Counted from the stretch's first letter, positions 50,806 to 61,899 are shown. The stretch: DNA of 64,000 nt from Dokdonella sp. (GCF_019634775.1 NZ_JAHCAS010000002.1:558001-622000), one strand, 5' to 3'. Numbers and translations: made by a program. The notes: generated from the letters alone by a model not told the origin.

Positions 50806-50978
50806 GATGCGCAGCCTAATCGTGGCAGCGGGGGGGCGTCAACGGGGGCGAGAACCGGGAACAGGGAATAGGGAACGGAGAATGATCAGGAGTGGAAGCA
50901 ACGTCGCTTCTCCGATTCCCCATTCCCCATTCCCGCCTCCTCTACAATGCGGAGCTTCGTCTGCACCGGGAGGACTCC

Positions 50979-52139
<1,161 letters not shown>

Positions 52140-52289
52140 GGGCAGGGCGCGGCAAGCCGCGAAGCGGCTGCCCCGCCTTGGCGCTCGCGGAGCGTTGCAG
52201 GACGTGGTGATTCATCGCCACGTACCGTCTTGCCATGTGCCAGGGTAAGCCATGCCCTCATCCACTGTCTTACCCTGTCGTGCTGTGCA

Positions 52290-52551
52290 ATGGAAACCGT
52301 CGTGCTTTCGACCAAGGGCCAGCTTGTCATCCCGGCAAGCGTGCGCGGCAAGCTGCGGTGAAAGCAGGCAATCGCCCGAGCGTGGCGGTGAAGGATGAGA
52401 ACACCGTGCTTCGCCCACAAGTGGGGCCGACGTGGCAGCTGCCGAATCCCGCCGGTGTGCGCCTGAGCACGGCCGAGCTGTCCTGGCCTTCGACAAGTCC
52501 TTGCGGCGCAAGGTGGCAAAGCTCGGCCTGGGTGCCGAGGGCGTCACCTGA
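52290..52551 (+). pseudogene. Remnant of an AbrB/VapB-type antitoxin and PIN-domain toxin pair
   Basis: An ATG at 52290 opens METVVLSTKGQLVIPASVRG, the start of an AbrB-fold antitoxin, but a stop at 52359 ends it after 23 residues. Shifting one base, the expected continuation VKAGNRPSVAVKDENTVLRP appears. About 80 bases further, a third frame reads EHGRAVLAFDKSLRRKVAKLG and ends at TGA 52549-52551, like the C-terminus of a VapC/PIN toxin. The middle of the toxin is missing. So this 604-base gap between genes (52140-52743) holds a decayed module; the rest shows only short GC hairpins and the repeat at 52563. Confidence 0.65.
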
Positions 52552-52562
52552 GCGAGGTAGAG

Positions 52563-52730
52563 CCTGAAACACGAAGAACACGAGGAAGAGCATTTCAGGA
52601 GTTCTGGCTCTTCTCCGTGTGCTCCGTGTTTCCATCTTTCGCGCTCGGCCGACAAAGCCTGGAACACGGAGCACATGGAGATGAGCTCTTCAATGAGCCG
52701 CTTCTCCTTCGTGTTTCAGTCTTTCCTGGC
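52563..52730. repeat. Imperfect AACACGAAG-type intergenic repeat
   Basis: Segments CCTGAAACACGAAGAACACG, TTCTCCGTGTGCTCCGTG, GGAACACGGAGCACATGG and TTCTCCTTCGTGTTTCAG form nested inverted copies of a GAACACGGAG theme. The ends pair (CTGAAACACGAAG / CTTCGTGTTTCAG), giving a long irregular hairpin between the fossil module and the tetR gene. Confidence 0.7.
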
Positions 52731-52743
52731 GCTTTCGATCGAG

Positions 52744-53376
52744 TCAACGCAGGTAGGCACCCGCCAGCGTATTGAGATGCAGTCGCTCGGCATCGCGCAG
52801 GAACGGGGCGATCAGCATCATGACCTGGTGGATGCCGCGGCCGGGGTCGACGGTTTCGTTCTGCGCGCGGCCGTGGCGCACGGCGTCGAAGTTGAACCAG
52901 AACGCGACCACGAGGACGATGTTCTCGGCGGTGGCGCGGATCTCGTCGGCGCTGGCACGCATGACGCCGGCGGCGGTCAGGCCGCGCATCACTGCTGCGG
53001 CGTTCTCGGCGGCGCGCTTGAGGATACGCGCATAGTGCAGGCGCAGTTTGCGGTTGCGCGAGAGGATCTCGACGAGATCGCGGTGCACGAAGCGGTAGTC
53101 CCACATGCACTCGAAGACCAGGTGCAGTTGGAGCCAGATGTCCTCGAGGCCGGGCAGGCGTTGGTCGGGGACGGCGAGGGCCGAGTCGAGGCGCTGTTCA
53201 TAGCGCGCGAACAACTGGCCGATGATGTCGTCCTTGTTGCGGTAGTGGTAGTAGAGGTTGCCGGGGCTGATGCCGAGTTCGTCGGCGATGTGATTGGTGG
53301 TGACGTTCGGCTCGCCCTGGGCATTGAACATGCCGAGCGCGGTTTCGAGAATGCGTTCGCGGGTCTGGCGTGCCAT
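52744..53376 (-). CDS. TetR-family regulator
   Basis: 210 residues. The N-terminal TetR HTH is MARQTRERILETALGMFNAQGEPNVTTNHIADELGISPGNLYYHYRNKDDI (about 1-51), followed by an all-helical ligand domain with IWLQLHLVFECMWDYRF and IVLVVAFWFNFD. It resembles TetR regulators of fatty acid and lipid genes. It lies 25 bases downstream of the acyl-CoA-binding protein gene on the same strand, so an acyl-CoA ligand is plausible. ATG 53376 was chosen because the HTH begins there. Confidence 0.88.
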   Translation of the reverse strand: MARQTRERILETALGMFNAQGEPNVTTNHIADELGISPGNLYYHYRNKDDIIGQLFARYEQRLDSALAVPDQRLPGLEDIWLQLHLVFECMWDYRFVHRDLVEILSRNRKLRLHYARILKRAAENAAAVMRGLTAAGVMRASADEIRATAENIVLVVAFWFNFDAVRHGRAQNETVDPGRGIHQVMMLIAPFLRDAERLHLNTLAGAYLR

Positions 53377-53401
53377 GGCCGGCAGTCCCGTGTTGCCGTG
53401 C

Positions 53402-53659
53402 TCAGGCGCGCAGCTTGGCGACGAGGTCGATGTATTTTTGCATCGCCTCTTCGGGTTTGGTGCCCTTGAGCTTGTCCCAGGCCTCGTACTTGGCCGTGCC
53501 GACAAAATCGAAGAAGCCGGGTTTCGGGCCGGAGACGTCGCCCTCGGCGCCCTGCTTGTAGAGTGCGTAGAGCTTGAGCAGGGTGTCGTTGTCCGGGCGG
53601 TCGGTCAGTTTTTTCACGTCTTCGGCGGCTTTCTCGAAGCGCTTCTTCAGATCGGACAT
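53402..53659 (-). CDS. Acyl-CoA-binding protein
   Basis: An 85-residue four-helix ACBP. LKKRFEKAAEDVKKLTDRPDNDTLLKLYALYKQGAEGDV and KYEAWDKLKGTKPEEAMQKYIDLV contain the conserved acyl-CoA contacts (YxLYKQ and KYEAW). It buffers long-chain acyl-CoA in the cytoplasm. Bacterial ACBPs are uncommon but occur in lipid-accumulating species. It is divergent from the fatty acyl-CoA reductase gene with 176 bases between, suggesting a functional link. Confidence 0.95.
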   Translation of the reverse strand: MSDLKKRFEKAAEDVKKLTDRPDNDTLLKLYALYKQGAEGDVSGPKPGFFDFVGTAKYEAWDKLKGTKPEEAMQKYIDLVAKLRA

Positions 53660-53835
53660 GACTTTGGCCTCGCCAGTGATGCGCCCCCTTGCGCGCCGCC
53701 TTGATTAACATGCGCCGGCCCGAAGGGTCAACGCGCGCTGCGGCGTGCATGGAAAGCTGCGGTGTGGGCGACTATGCTCGCAGGCCTGAAACGCCCGTGA
53801 TCGCGGTTCGCGGGCGATGAACCCCGGAGGAAGGC

Positions 53836-55830
53836 ATGACGTATTTCGTGACGGGCGCGACCGGCTTCATCGGCCGTCATCTGCTGGAACGGCTGCTTGC
53901 ACGCAAGGGTACGGTCTACTGTCTCGTGCGCAAGGAGTCGATGGCGAAGTTCGAGGAGATCGCCGCGCGGCTTGGTGCGGCCGAGGGGCGCCTCGTTGCC
54001 GTGACCGGCGATCTCGCCAGGCCGAAACTCGGCGTCAGTCCGGCGACGATCACGCGGCTCGCCGGCAAGGTGAAGCACTTCTTCCATCTGGCCGCGCTCT
54101 ACGACCTCGCGGCCGACGAGGCCAGCCAGGTCGAGGCGAACATCGTCGGTACGCGCAACGCGATCGCGTTGGCGGAGGCGCTCAAGGCCGGTTGCTTCCA
54201 TCACGCCAGTTCGATCGCGGCGGCCGGTCTGTACCCGGGAGTGTTCCGTGAGGACATGTTCAAGGAAGCCGAGGGGCTCGACAACCCGTACTTCCGTACC
54301 AAGCACGACTCCGAGGGTATCGTGCGCAGTGACTGCAAGCGCCCGTGGCGCATTTATCGGCCGGGCATCGTCATCGGCGATTCGCGTACCGGCGAGATAG
54401 ACAAGATCGACGGACCCTACTACTTCTTCCGTCTGATCAAGAAAATGCGCCAGGTGCTGCCGCCGTGGATGCCGACGATCGGTCTCGAGGGCGGGCGCCT
54501 CAATCTCGTGCCGGTCGACTGGGTGGCGGCAGCGATGGACCACATCGCGCATGCGCCCAAGCTCGACGGCCAATGCTTCCACCTGACCGATCCGGCGCCA
54601 CGGCGCATCGGCGAAGTGCTCAACATCTTCGCTCGTGCCGGCCATGCACCGCAGATGACGATGCGCCTCGACGCACGCATGTTCGCCTTCGTGCCGGGTG
54701 CGGTGCGCCAGGCGCTGTCGAGCCTGCCGCCCGTGCGGCGCATGGTCGGCATGTTCCTGCGTGATTTCGGCATCCCGGCGCAGGTCATGAAGTTCATCAA
54801 CTACCCCACCCGATTCGATTCGCGCGAGACCGAGCGTGCCCTGCGCGGTTCGAAGATCAAGCTGCCCAAGCTCGAAAACTACGCCTGGCGCCTGTGGGAC
54901 TACTGGGAGCGACACCTCGATCCGGACCTGTTCGTCGACCGCTCGCTGGCCGGCAAGGTGCGCCGGCGCGTGGTGGTCGTGACCGGTGGTTCGTCCGGCA
55001 TCGGCAAGGCGGTGGCGCAAAAGCTCGCCGCAGCCGGGGCGAAGCTGGTCATCTGCGCACGCGGTGCCGACGAACTGGCGGCGACCAAGGCGGAAATCGA
55101 GGCGGCCGGGGGCACCTGCCACACCTACGTCGTCGACCTCGCCGATCTCGCCTCTTGCGATGCCTTCGTCAAACAGGTGCTCGACGAACATGGCAGCGTC
55201 GACGTGCTGGTCAACAATGCCGGGCGTTCGATCCGCCGTGCGATCGCGGCAAGTTACGACCGCTTCCACGACTTCGAACGCACCATGCAGCTCAACTACT
55301 TCGGCTCGCTGCGGCTGATCATGGGCTTCCTGCCGAAGATGGCCGAACGCCAGCGCGGCCACATCATCAACATTTCGTCGATCGGCGTACTCACCAATGC
55401 CCCGCGATTCTCGGCCTATGTGGCCTCGAAGGCCGCACTCGACGCGTTCTCACGCTGCGCCCAGGCCGAGTATTCGGACCAGGGCATCAACTTCACGACG
55501 ATCAACATGCCCCTGGTCAAGACGCCGATGATTGCCCCGACCAAGATGTATGACTCGGTGCCGACCCTGTCGCCGGAGGAGGCTGCCGACCTCGTCGTGG
55601 AGGCGATCATTGAGCGCCCGGTGCGCGTCGCCACACGTACCGGCATCTTCGCGCAGCTCTTCTACGCGATATCGCCACGCGCCTACGAGATCGTCATGAA
55701 CACCGCCTTCCGCCTGTTCCCCGATTCGGCGGCGGCCAAGGGCATCAAGGGTGTGCGCGAGGACGCACAGCAGGGGCCGTCATCGGAACAGGTCGCATTC
55801 GCCGCGCTGATGCGCGGCGTGCATTGGTAG
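53836..55830 (+). CDS. Two-domain fatty acyl-CoA reductase (Marinobacter FAR type)
   Basis: 664 residues made of two Rossmann modules. The N-terminal extended SDR has TGATGFIG (6-13) and Y152-x3-K156 in PYFRTKHDSE; the C-terminal classical SDR has TGGSSGIG (383-390), NNAG, and Y528-x3-K532 in SAYVASKAALDAFSRCA. Length and long shared stretches (RIYRPGIVIGDSRTGEIDK-like; FERTMQLNYFGS; NMPLVKTPMIAPTK; a C-terminus MRGVHW) match the known Marinobacter enzyme that reduces fatty acyl-CoA via aldehyde to alcohol with NADPH, a step toward wax esters. No wax ester synthase is in the window. Confidence 0.9.
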   Translation: MTYFVTGATGFIGRHLLERLLARKGTVYCLVRKESMAKFEEIAARLGAAEGRLVAVTGDLARPKLGVSPATITRLAGKVKHFFHLAALYDLAADEASQVEANIVGTRNAIALAEALKAGCFHHASSIAAAGLYPGVFREDMFKEAEGLDNPYFRTKHDSEGIVRSDCKRPWRIYRPGIVIGDSRTGEIDKIDGPYYFFRLIKKMRQVLPPWMPTIGLEGGRLNLVPVDWVAAAMDHIAHAPKLDGQCFHLTDPAPRRIGEVLNIFARAGHAPQMTMRLDARMFAFVPGAVRQALSSLPPVRRMVGMFLRDFGIPAQVMKFINYPTRFDSRETERALRGSKIKLPKLENYAWRLWDYWERHLDPDLFVDRSLAGKVRRRVVVVTGGSSGIGKAVAQKLAAAGAKLVICARGADELAATKAEIEAAGGTCHTYVVDLADLASCDAFVKQVLDEHGSVDVLVNNAGRSIRRAIAASYDRFHDFERTMQLNYFGSLRLIMGFLPKMAERQRGHIINISSIGVLTNAPRFSAYVASKAALDAFSRCAQAEYSDQGINFTTINMPLVKTPMIAPTKMYDSVPTLSPEEAADLVVEAIIERPVRVATRTGIFAQLFYAISPRAYEIVMNTAFRLFPDSAAAKGIKGVREDAQQGPSSEQVAFAALMRGVHW

Positions 55831-55841
55831 GGTGCGGCTGT

Positions 55842-55979
55842 CCTTCTCCCCGCATGCGGGGAGAAGGTGCCCGAAGGGCGGACGAGGGGCGCATTCCCCT
55901 CACTGGTCGCCAACGGCGAAAGGCTCGCCCGTCATCCAGTGCTTCGCACCACCTTCTCCCCGTTGTCACGGGGAGAAGG
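55842..55979. repeat. Pair of CCTTCTCCCCG palindromes, family D
   Basis: A perfect 26-base palindrome of half-site CCTTCTCCCCGCA (55842-55867) and a second copy with arms CCTTCTCCCCG / CGGGGAGAAGG (55952-55979) enclose about 85 bases that include GAAGGGCGGACGAGGGG. The same arms occur at 16768-16796. They sit between the convergent acyl-CoA reductase and phasin genes and are likely to act as terminators. Confidence 0.85.
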
Positions 55980-55988
55980 GCGGTCGGC

Positions 55989-56624
55989 TCAGCGCTTTTT
56001 GGCCTTGCCGGCCGGCGTCTTCTTCGCGGCGGGCTTCTTCGCCGCCGGCTTCTTCACGGTGGCGGCGCGCTTGGCCTTGGCCTTGTCGAGCTGGGCCGAT
56101 TCGAGTTCGCGGGCGACGTCGGCCAGTTCGTCCTTGACGCGGGCGACCGAGCGCGCGGCGCTGGTCTTCGACGTGGCCTTGGCGTTGAGCTTGTGCACTT
56201 CGCGGGCGAGTTCCTCGACACGCGTGGTCAGCGCCTTCAGTTCCTGGCTGCCCGGCACGCCGAGGCGGCCGAGGGCGCGTGACACGCGCGACTCGAACAC
56301 CTTCTCGAGCTTGTCCCAGGTTTCCTGGCTGCGCTCGCGGACCTGACCGACCGCGGCTTCGACCGCACTGCGTGCCTCTTCGGCGCGGCCAGCGGTCAGC
56401 TTGCGCGTCTTCTGCTCCAGGGCGACGCCTTCGCGCACGAGTGCCTCGAACAGGCGCGAGCCTTCGTCCTGGGCCTTGGCGAACGCGCCGAGGCCGGCCA
56501 GCCAGATGTGCTGGGCCGATTCGATGATCGACTTGCCGGCGGCGCGCGCGGCGCCCGGGATGGCCGAGGCAGCCTTCTCGGTGACGGCGGCGGGCTTGTG
56601 CGACTTGAGCTTCGGTTTGTTCAC
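55989..56624 (-). CDS. Phasin family protein (PHA-granule-associated, PhaF/PhaI type)
   Basis: 211 residues. The phasin domain has IIESAQHIWLAGLGAFAKAQDEGSRLFEALVREGVALEQKTRKL (about 33-76), then an amphipathic coiled-coil region and a C-terminal AAKKPAAKK-type tail like that of PhaF, which binds DNA and helps segregate granules. The start is GTG 56624, set by AGGAG six bases upstream and by the phasin N-terminus. It belongs with the patatin and PHA-system genes upstream on the same strand. Confidence 0.92.
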   Translation of the reverse strand: MNKPKLKSHKPAAVTEKAASAIPGAARAAGKSIIESAQHIWLAGLGAFAKAQDEGSRLFEALVREGVALEQKTRKLTAGRAEEARSAVEAAVGQVRERSQETWDKLEKVFESRVSRALGRLGVPGSQELKALTTRVEELAREVHKLNAKATSKTSAARSVARVKDELADVARELESAQLDKAKAKRAATVKKPAAKKPAAKKTPAGKAKKR

Positions 56625-56715
56625 GGGACACTCCTTCGGTGACGGGTGCGGGGGACGGAAGCGCGGCAGGGTAGGCGCAGCGACTGGAGCAAACACCCCA
56701 GCGGCGCCGGAAGCC

Positions 56716-58044
56716 TCACGTGGATGGCCCACGGCTGGCGCGCAGGGGAGGGGTCCGCGCGGCACGCTTGCGTGCCGGCTTGGTTGCGGCCTTGCGCTTG
56801 CGCGGCGCAGCACGATTTGCACAGATCGCTGCATCAAGCTCGTCGAGGGCGCGCTGCAAGCGCGAGGTTGCTGCCGAATGCCGAGGTGCTTGCGCGCGCA
56901 GGCCGGCAATGAGGGTGCGGCCACGATCGTCGAGCACTTCGTCGCGCAGGCCGAGACCGTGGCGGCGCAGCAGCGGCCCGAGTTGCGCACGGTGCTGGCG
57001 CAGGTCGCTCAGGGTGCGCTGGTAGGCATGCTCGGCAAGGCGCTCGCGATGGTGGAAACTGAAGACGTTGGTGAAAAACATTTCGGCGTCGGCGCCGTCG
57101 GGTTCGAGCAGGAGCAGGTCCGAGCCGGAATAGCGGCTGGCGTACTTCGGCATGCTCGCCTGCATGCGGGATTGCAGCAGGGTACGGAAGGTCTGCGAAA
57201 GAATCGTCGGCAGACCGCCCTCGACGAGGCTGGCCGGCGAGTTGCGGCGTTGCGTGCGCGCCTGCGCGGTGTCGACCGGCACCAGCGGATTGATGGCGAA
57301 GACGAGGTCGGCACCGGCATCGAGCGCGACCGATGCATGCAGGGTGTGGCGCAGCACGCCGTCGACGTAGTACTTGCCGTCGATGCCGACCGGCGGATAC
57401 AGGCCGGGCAGGGCCGAGCTCGCCTCGATCGCGCGCGAGATCGGCACGGCATCGTGGCCCGGCGCGCCGAAGCGCACCGCCTGCCCGCTGTCGAGCTCGA
57501 CGGCGACAATGTAGAGGCGACGTTCGAGGGTGCGGAAATCGTTGCTGCGCCCGTGCGAGGTGAACGCCTCGCGCATGAAGCGCTCGATCGCCTCGTTGTC
57601 GAACAAGCCGGTCGGCAGGGCACTGCCGACGCGCAGAAGGCTGTCGGCAAGGCGCAGGTCGAACGGATGGCGAGCGGCCTCGGCCAGCCAGCCGACCAGC
57701 ATGCGCGGAATGCCGGCGAGGCGACGCAGGTATTCGTACAGGGCCGGGCGCAGGAAGTCCTCCGTGCGGATGCGGAACTGGTCGGAATCGCCGGTGATGA
57801 AGACACGGCACATTTCCGCGGTATCCAGCCGATTGGCCAGGGCGGCGGCGACGAAGGCGCCCGAGCTGACCCCGACGTAGACGTCGAGCGCGTTCATGTC
57901 GAGGCCGTCGATGGCTTCGTCGAGGGCGCGCAGGGCGCCCACCTCGTAGATGCCGCCGATCGGGCCGCCACCTGCAACGGCGAGGCCAATGCTTGAAGGC
58001 TTGCGTGCGCTGCGGGGCTTCGGTGCGGCGTGGACGACGAGCAT
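56716..58044 (-). CDS. Patatin-like phospholipase
   Basis: A 442-residue patatin-family hydrolase. The oxyanion loop AGGGPIGG (about 24-31), nucleophile serine in GVSSGAF (about 58-64) and catalytic aspartate in YYVDGVLRH (about 228) form the Ser-Asp dyad. A basic C-terminal tail (RKRKAATKPARKRAA) follows. The position between a PHA-system protein (4 bases away) and a phasin suggests that it acts at the PHA granule surface, as depolymerase or lipase; patatin-like genes have been found in such clusters. The substrate is not proven. Confidence 0.88.
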   Translation of the reverse strand: MLVVHAAPKPRSARKPSSIGLAVAGGGPIGGIYEVGALRALDEAIDGLDMNALDVYVGVSSGAFVAAALANRLDTAEMCRVFITGDSDQFRIRTEDFLRPALYEYLRRLAGIPRMLVGWLAEAARHPFDLRLADSLLRVGSALPTGLFDNEAIERFMREAFTSHGRSNDFRTLERRLYIVAVELDSGQAVRFGAPGHDAVPISRAIEASSALPGLYPPVGIDGKYYVDGVLRHTLHASVALDAGADLVFAINPLVPVDTAQARTQRRNSPASLVEGGLPTILSQTFRTLLQSRMQASMPKYASRYSGSDLLLLEPDGADAEMFFTNVFSFHHRERLAEHAYQRTLSDLRQHRAQLGPLLRRHGLGLRDEVLDDRGRTLIAGLRAQAPRHSAATSRLQRALDELDAAICANRAAPRKRKAATKPARKRAARTPPLRASRGPST

Positions 58045-58048
58045 CGGA

Positions 58049-58324
58049 TCAGCCGATCTGCTCGTCGAGGTGGCGGTTGATCTCGCTCTCGATAAGCCCC
58101 TTCATCATGCCCATGACCAGGCCCAGCTCGGCGTAGACGTGCACCTGACCCTTCTCGAGGGCGATGTGGCCGTCGACGCCGCTGCGCGTGAAGGCGAGGA
58201 TGTTGCCTTCCCAGGTGCATTCGACATCGAACTCCGTGCCCAGCTGCCGGGCGACCTTGTCCACGGCCTTGCGCGCTTCCTTGAGCGGCAGGTCATGCTT
58301 GCGACGGATGTCGATGCGCGCCAT
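58049..58324 (-). CDS. Polyhydroxyalkanoic acid system family protein
   Basis: A 91-residue small protein, MARIDIRRKHDLPLKEARKAV at the start and LGLVMGMMKGLIESEINRHL at the end. It matches the PHA granule-region family (PF09650), found with phasin and PHA synthase genes. Its mechanism is unknown. It is the first gene of the cluster reading patatin and phasin; the start was chosen at ATG 58324, where similarity begins. Confidence 0.88.
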   Translation of the reverse strand: MARIDIRRKHDLPLKEARKAVDKVARQLGTEFDVECTWEGNILAFTRSGVDGHIALEKGQVHVYAELGLVMGMMKGLIESEINRHLDEQIG

Positions 58325-58476
58325 GAAGGTCTCCGGTTGCGGACGCGCCGACGGCCAAGGCCGAGCGGCGGGTGCCATTTTGCCTCAAGAGCCCCCTGGC
58401 GGGCACGCCGAGGCAGCGGATGCCAGACACCGTTCATCCTGCTATTGTTCAGCCAGTCCCACGGCCCGGTGGCCCG

Positions 58477-59310
58477 ATGCGCCTGAGCTTCCCCAGCGGT
58501 GAGCATGCCGATGTCGTTGCCAGCAGCGGAGTCGTTGGCATCGGCAGCGCTGAAGGCAACAGCGTCGTCCTTGTCCGGCCGGGCGTGCAGCCAATGCACG
58601 CGCGCCTCGTCCTCGATTCGCGTGGCATGGTCCTGGAGGTGCTCGAAGCCGGCGCGCGCACCCATGTCAACGCCCGTCCGGTCCTCGAAAAGGCCCTGCT
58701 GCGGCTTGGCGATACAGTCAACATCGGCAACGTCACGATCGTGCTCAAGCCCGACCGCGATGACATCATCGACGTGCACGTGCCGCCTGCCCAGAAGCCG
58801 ACCGGCACGCGTGCCGGTGTCGCCAGCGTCGTCCTGCGTGGCGTTTCCGGCACGCATTTCGGCAAGACCATCGCGGTCGGCGAACAACTCGTGCTCGGTC
58901 AGGGTCGCCACGGCCTCGAGCTCGACGAGCCCGGCATGGGCGAACGTCACGCGATCATCGAGGTTGTCGATGACGCGATCCACCTGCGCGACCTCGGCTC
59001 CTCGGGCGGGACCTCGGTCAATGGCGTGCCGGTGCGCGACGCCGTGCTGCACCCCGGCGACCAACTCGCCTTCGGCCGCAATCGTTTCGTCCTGGAGGCG
59101 CCCGGTTTCCCTGCCCGCGGGCAACACCGCACGCCGCCTGCCAGCTTCACCCCGGCGATCACGCAGATGATGGCTGCCGTGGATGTCCCTGACCCGCCCG
59201 CCGCAATACCCGAGGTCGAAGACCGCGGCAGCAGCATCTGGTGGCTGCTCCTCGCCGCCGGGCTGATCGGCCTCGGCATCGCCGGGGTGATCTGGCTCGG
59301 CGGGTACTAG
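58477..59310 (+). CDS. FHA-domain protein with C-terminal membrane anchor
   Basis: About 277 residues with two FHA-like modules. The first (about 1-95) is degenerate, with GNSVVLVRPGVQPMHARLVL. The second (about 115-205) is complete, with LVLGQGRHGLELDEPGMGERHAIIEVV and DLGSSGGTSVNGVPV. A proline-rich linker leads to one C-terminal helix (IWWLLLAAGLIGLGIAGVIWLGG). FHA domains bind phosphothreonine, so a Ser/Thr kinase is implied, but none is in the window. The start is uncertain; ATG 58477 fits the domain, and ATG 58420 is open as well. Confidence 0.8.
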   Translation: MRLSFPSGEHADVVASSGVVGIGSAEGNSVVLVRPGVQPMHARLVLDSRGMVLEVLEAGARTHVNARPVLEKALLRLGDTVNIGNVTIVLKPDRDDIIDVHVPPAQKPTGTRAGVASVVLRGVSGTHFGKTIAVGEQLVLGQGRHGLELDEPGMGERHAIIEVVDDAIHLRDLGSSGGTSVNGVPVRDAVLHPGDQLAFGRNRFVLEAPGFPARGQHRTPPASFTPAITQMMAAVDVPDPPAAIPEVEDRGSSIWWLLLAAGLIGLGIAGVIWLGGY

Positions 59311-59512
59311 GGATTGATCGGACATCCCTGAGTTCTCGCCGCGATGGATACAGCAGGCGCTTGCGGGTAGCAGGCCGTGATCCGGTTGCATGGACCAGCA
59401 TTGGAGCGTTGGGGGCGTTTCGGTATACGATGGGGGGCGCAGGTTCGGTTGAGCTTGCGTTCCGGGGAATCCAGACTGTTTCTTCACCTAATCGGGGTCA
59501 AGGGAGATTGTC

Positions 59513-60277
59513 ATGCAGTTCACGAAAGCTGTTTTGGTCTCGTCGCTGGTGCTGGCGTGTACGAATGTGCTCGCGCAGGGGTCGATCACGTCCGGGTCTG
59601 CGGTCTATCAGATTCCGGCGAGTCATTTTGATGACTCGCCGACAGTCAACTTCACCGGAGTAGGGACTGGTGACCAGTTGTTCGAGGCGGGGTGGTGGTT
59701 CCGCATCGAAGGCGATGCGCGCGAATTCAGTTTCCCGGCGCCGACGGCGCAGAACTACACCGGCGACACCGCCACCATCACCTGGGACAACCTTGCATCG
59801 CGCGACCTTGCAGTGACCAAGACCCATGTGATCACCAGTGCAGGCGCCGGTCAGGGCGAAACCGTGACCTCGCTTGCCGTCACCAACAACGCGGCAACTG
59901 CGATCACCCTGCAGCTCTTCCACTTTGTCGACTTCGACGTCAATGGCTCGGCCACGGGAGACTCGGCCACGATGGTCGGCAGCAACCATATGCGCATCAC
60001 CGACGCGACTGCCGGCCAGTGCGAGTACCGCGCACCGACTGCATCTGCATACATGGTCCGGCCTTTCAGCGCCACAAGCGATGTTGCTGCCTTGCTCAGT
60101 GATACCTCTGTCACGAACCTTGACAACTCGGGTCTGCCGTTCGGCCCGGCCGATTTCACCGGAGCGTTCCAGTGGACGCTGCAACTCGCCGCCGGTGCCT
60201 CGGCGACGGTGAACGTGCACCTGGCGTGCAACACGGCGGCCACCCCGGTTTCGCTGCAGCAGTTCGAGATCGATTGA
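59513..60277 (+). CDS. Secreted protein of unknown function
   Basis: A 254-residue protein that I do not recognise. A signal peptide (about 1-22, ending VLAQ) precedes a beta-rich body with many Thr, Ser, Ala and Gly residues and few charges: INF-like strands such as FRIEGDAREFSF, TATITWDNL, ITLQLFHFVDFDVNG and FQWTLQLAAGASATVNV. Two cysteines (QCEYR, LACNT) could form one disulfide. The composition resembles exported or surface-layer-like proteins. An 18-base stretch of family C (GATTGATCGGACATCCCT) lies about 190 bases upstream. It converges on msrQ. Confidence 0.7.
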   Translation: MQFTKAVLVSSLVLACTNVLAQGSITSGSAVYQIPASHFDDSPTVNFTGVGTGDQLFEAGWWFRIEGDAREFSFPAPTAQNYTGDTATITWDNLASRDLAVTKTHVITSAGAGQGETVTSLAVTNNAATAITLQLFHFVDFDVNGSATGDSATMVGSNHMRITDATAGQCEYRAPTASAYMVRPFSATSDVAALLSDTSVTNLDNSGLPFGPADFTGAFQWTLQLAAGASATVNVHLACNTAATPVSLQQFEID

Positions 60278-60313
60278 CGTGGCCGGCAGCGCCGCTACAC
60301 GGCGGCGCTGCCC

Positions 60314-60909
60314 CTACTTCCGTTGCATCAGCCGCGCGAGCATCAGCGCGGCGAAGACCGTCGCGTAGATCACCGGTTCGGGCGCGGCGATCGTCTCGCC
60401 CCATTTGACTTGCCAGAGGAAGTGCAGCACGGCCAGTGCACCGATGGCGTAGACGAGTCTGTGCAGGACGGCCCAGCGGCGGCCGAGGCGGCGCATCATC
60501 GCCTTGGTCGAAGTCAGCGCGAGCGGGATCATCAGCAGCCAGGCGAGGAAGCCGACCGTGATGAACGGCTTCTTCGCGATCTCGCCAAAGACCTGTGCCC
60601 AGAAGCCGCCGAGGTCGACGACCAGGTAGATCACCAGGTGCAGGCTCGCGTAGAAGAACGTGAACAGGCCGAGCATGCGCCGGTAGCGCAGCAGCCAGTG
60701 CCAACCCGTTGCGCGACGCAGCGGGGTGATCGCCAGCGTGGCGAGCAGGAAGCGCAGCGCCCACAGGCCGGTTTCGTGTTCGAGCGTGGCGACCGGGTCG
60801 GGCCCGAGCGTGCCGCTGTGTGTGGCGAGCACGAGCAGGGCAAGCGGCAGCAGCGCCGCCGCGAACACGAAGGGCTTGCTGGCGGCAACGCGGTCGAGTC
60901 GATGCGGCA

Positions 60910-60910
<1 letters not shown>
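60314..60910 (-). CDS. msrQ: Haem-binding membrane subunit of periplasmic methionine sulfoxide reductase
   Basis: A 198-residue six-helix b-type cytochrome. WALRFLLATLAITPLRR, RRMLGLFTFFYASLHLVIYLVVD and HRLVYAIGALAVLHFLWQVKW carry the conserved histidines for haem. It passes quinol electrons to MsrP. The start at 60910 overlaps the msrP stop by one base (TGATG), so translation is coupled. Confidence 0.95.

Positions 60911-61899
<989 letters not shown>

Noticed and set aside
50776..50978. SAM or cobalamin riboswitch ahead of the metH operon
   Set aside because: No conserved riboswitch core is visible and the space on the metH side is too short; a protein operator is more likely.
53836..55830. 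Two separate genes (epimerase plus SDR)
   Set aside because: The frame is continuous through the linker and the whole length matches the known two-domain acyl-CoA reductase.
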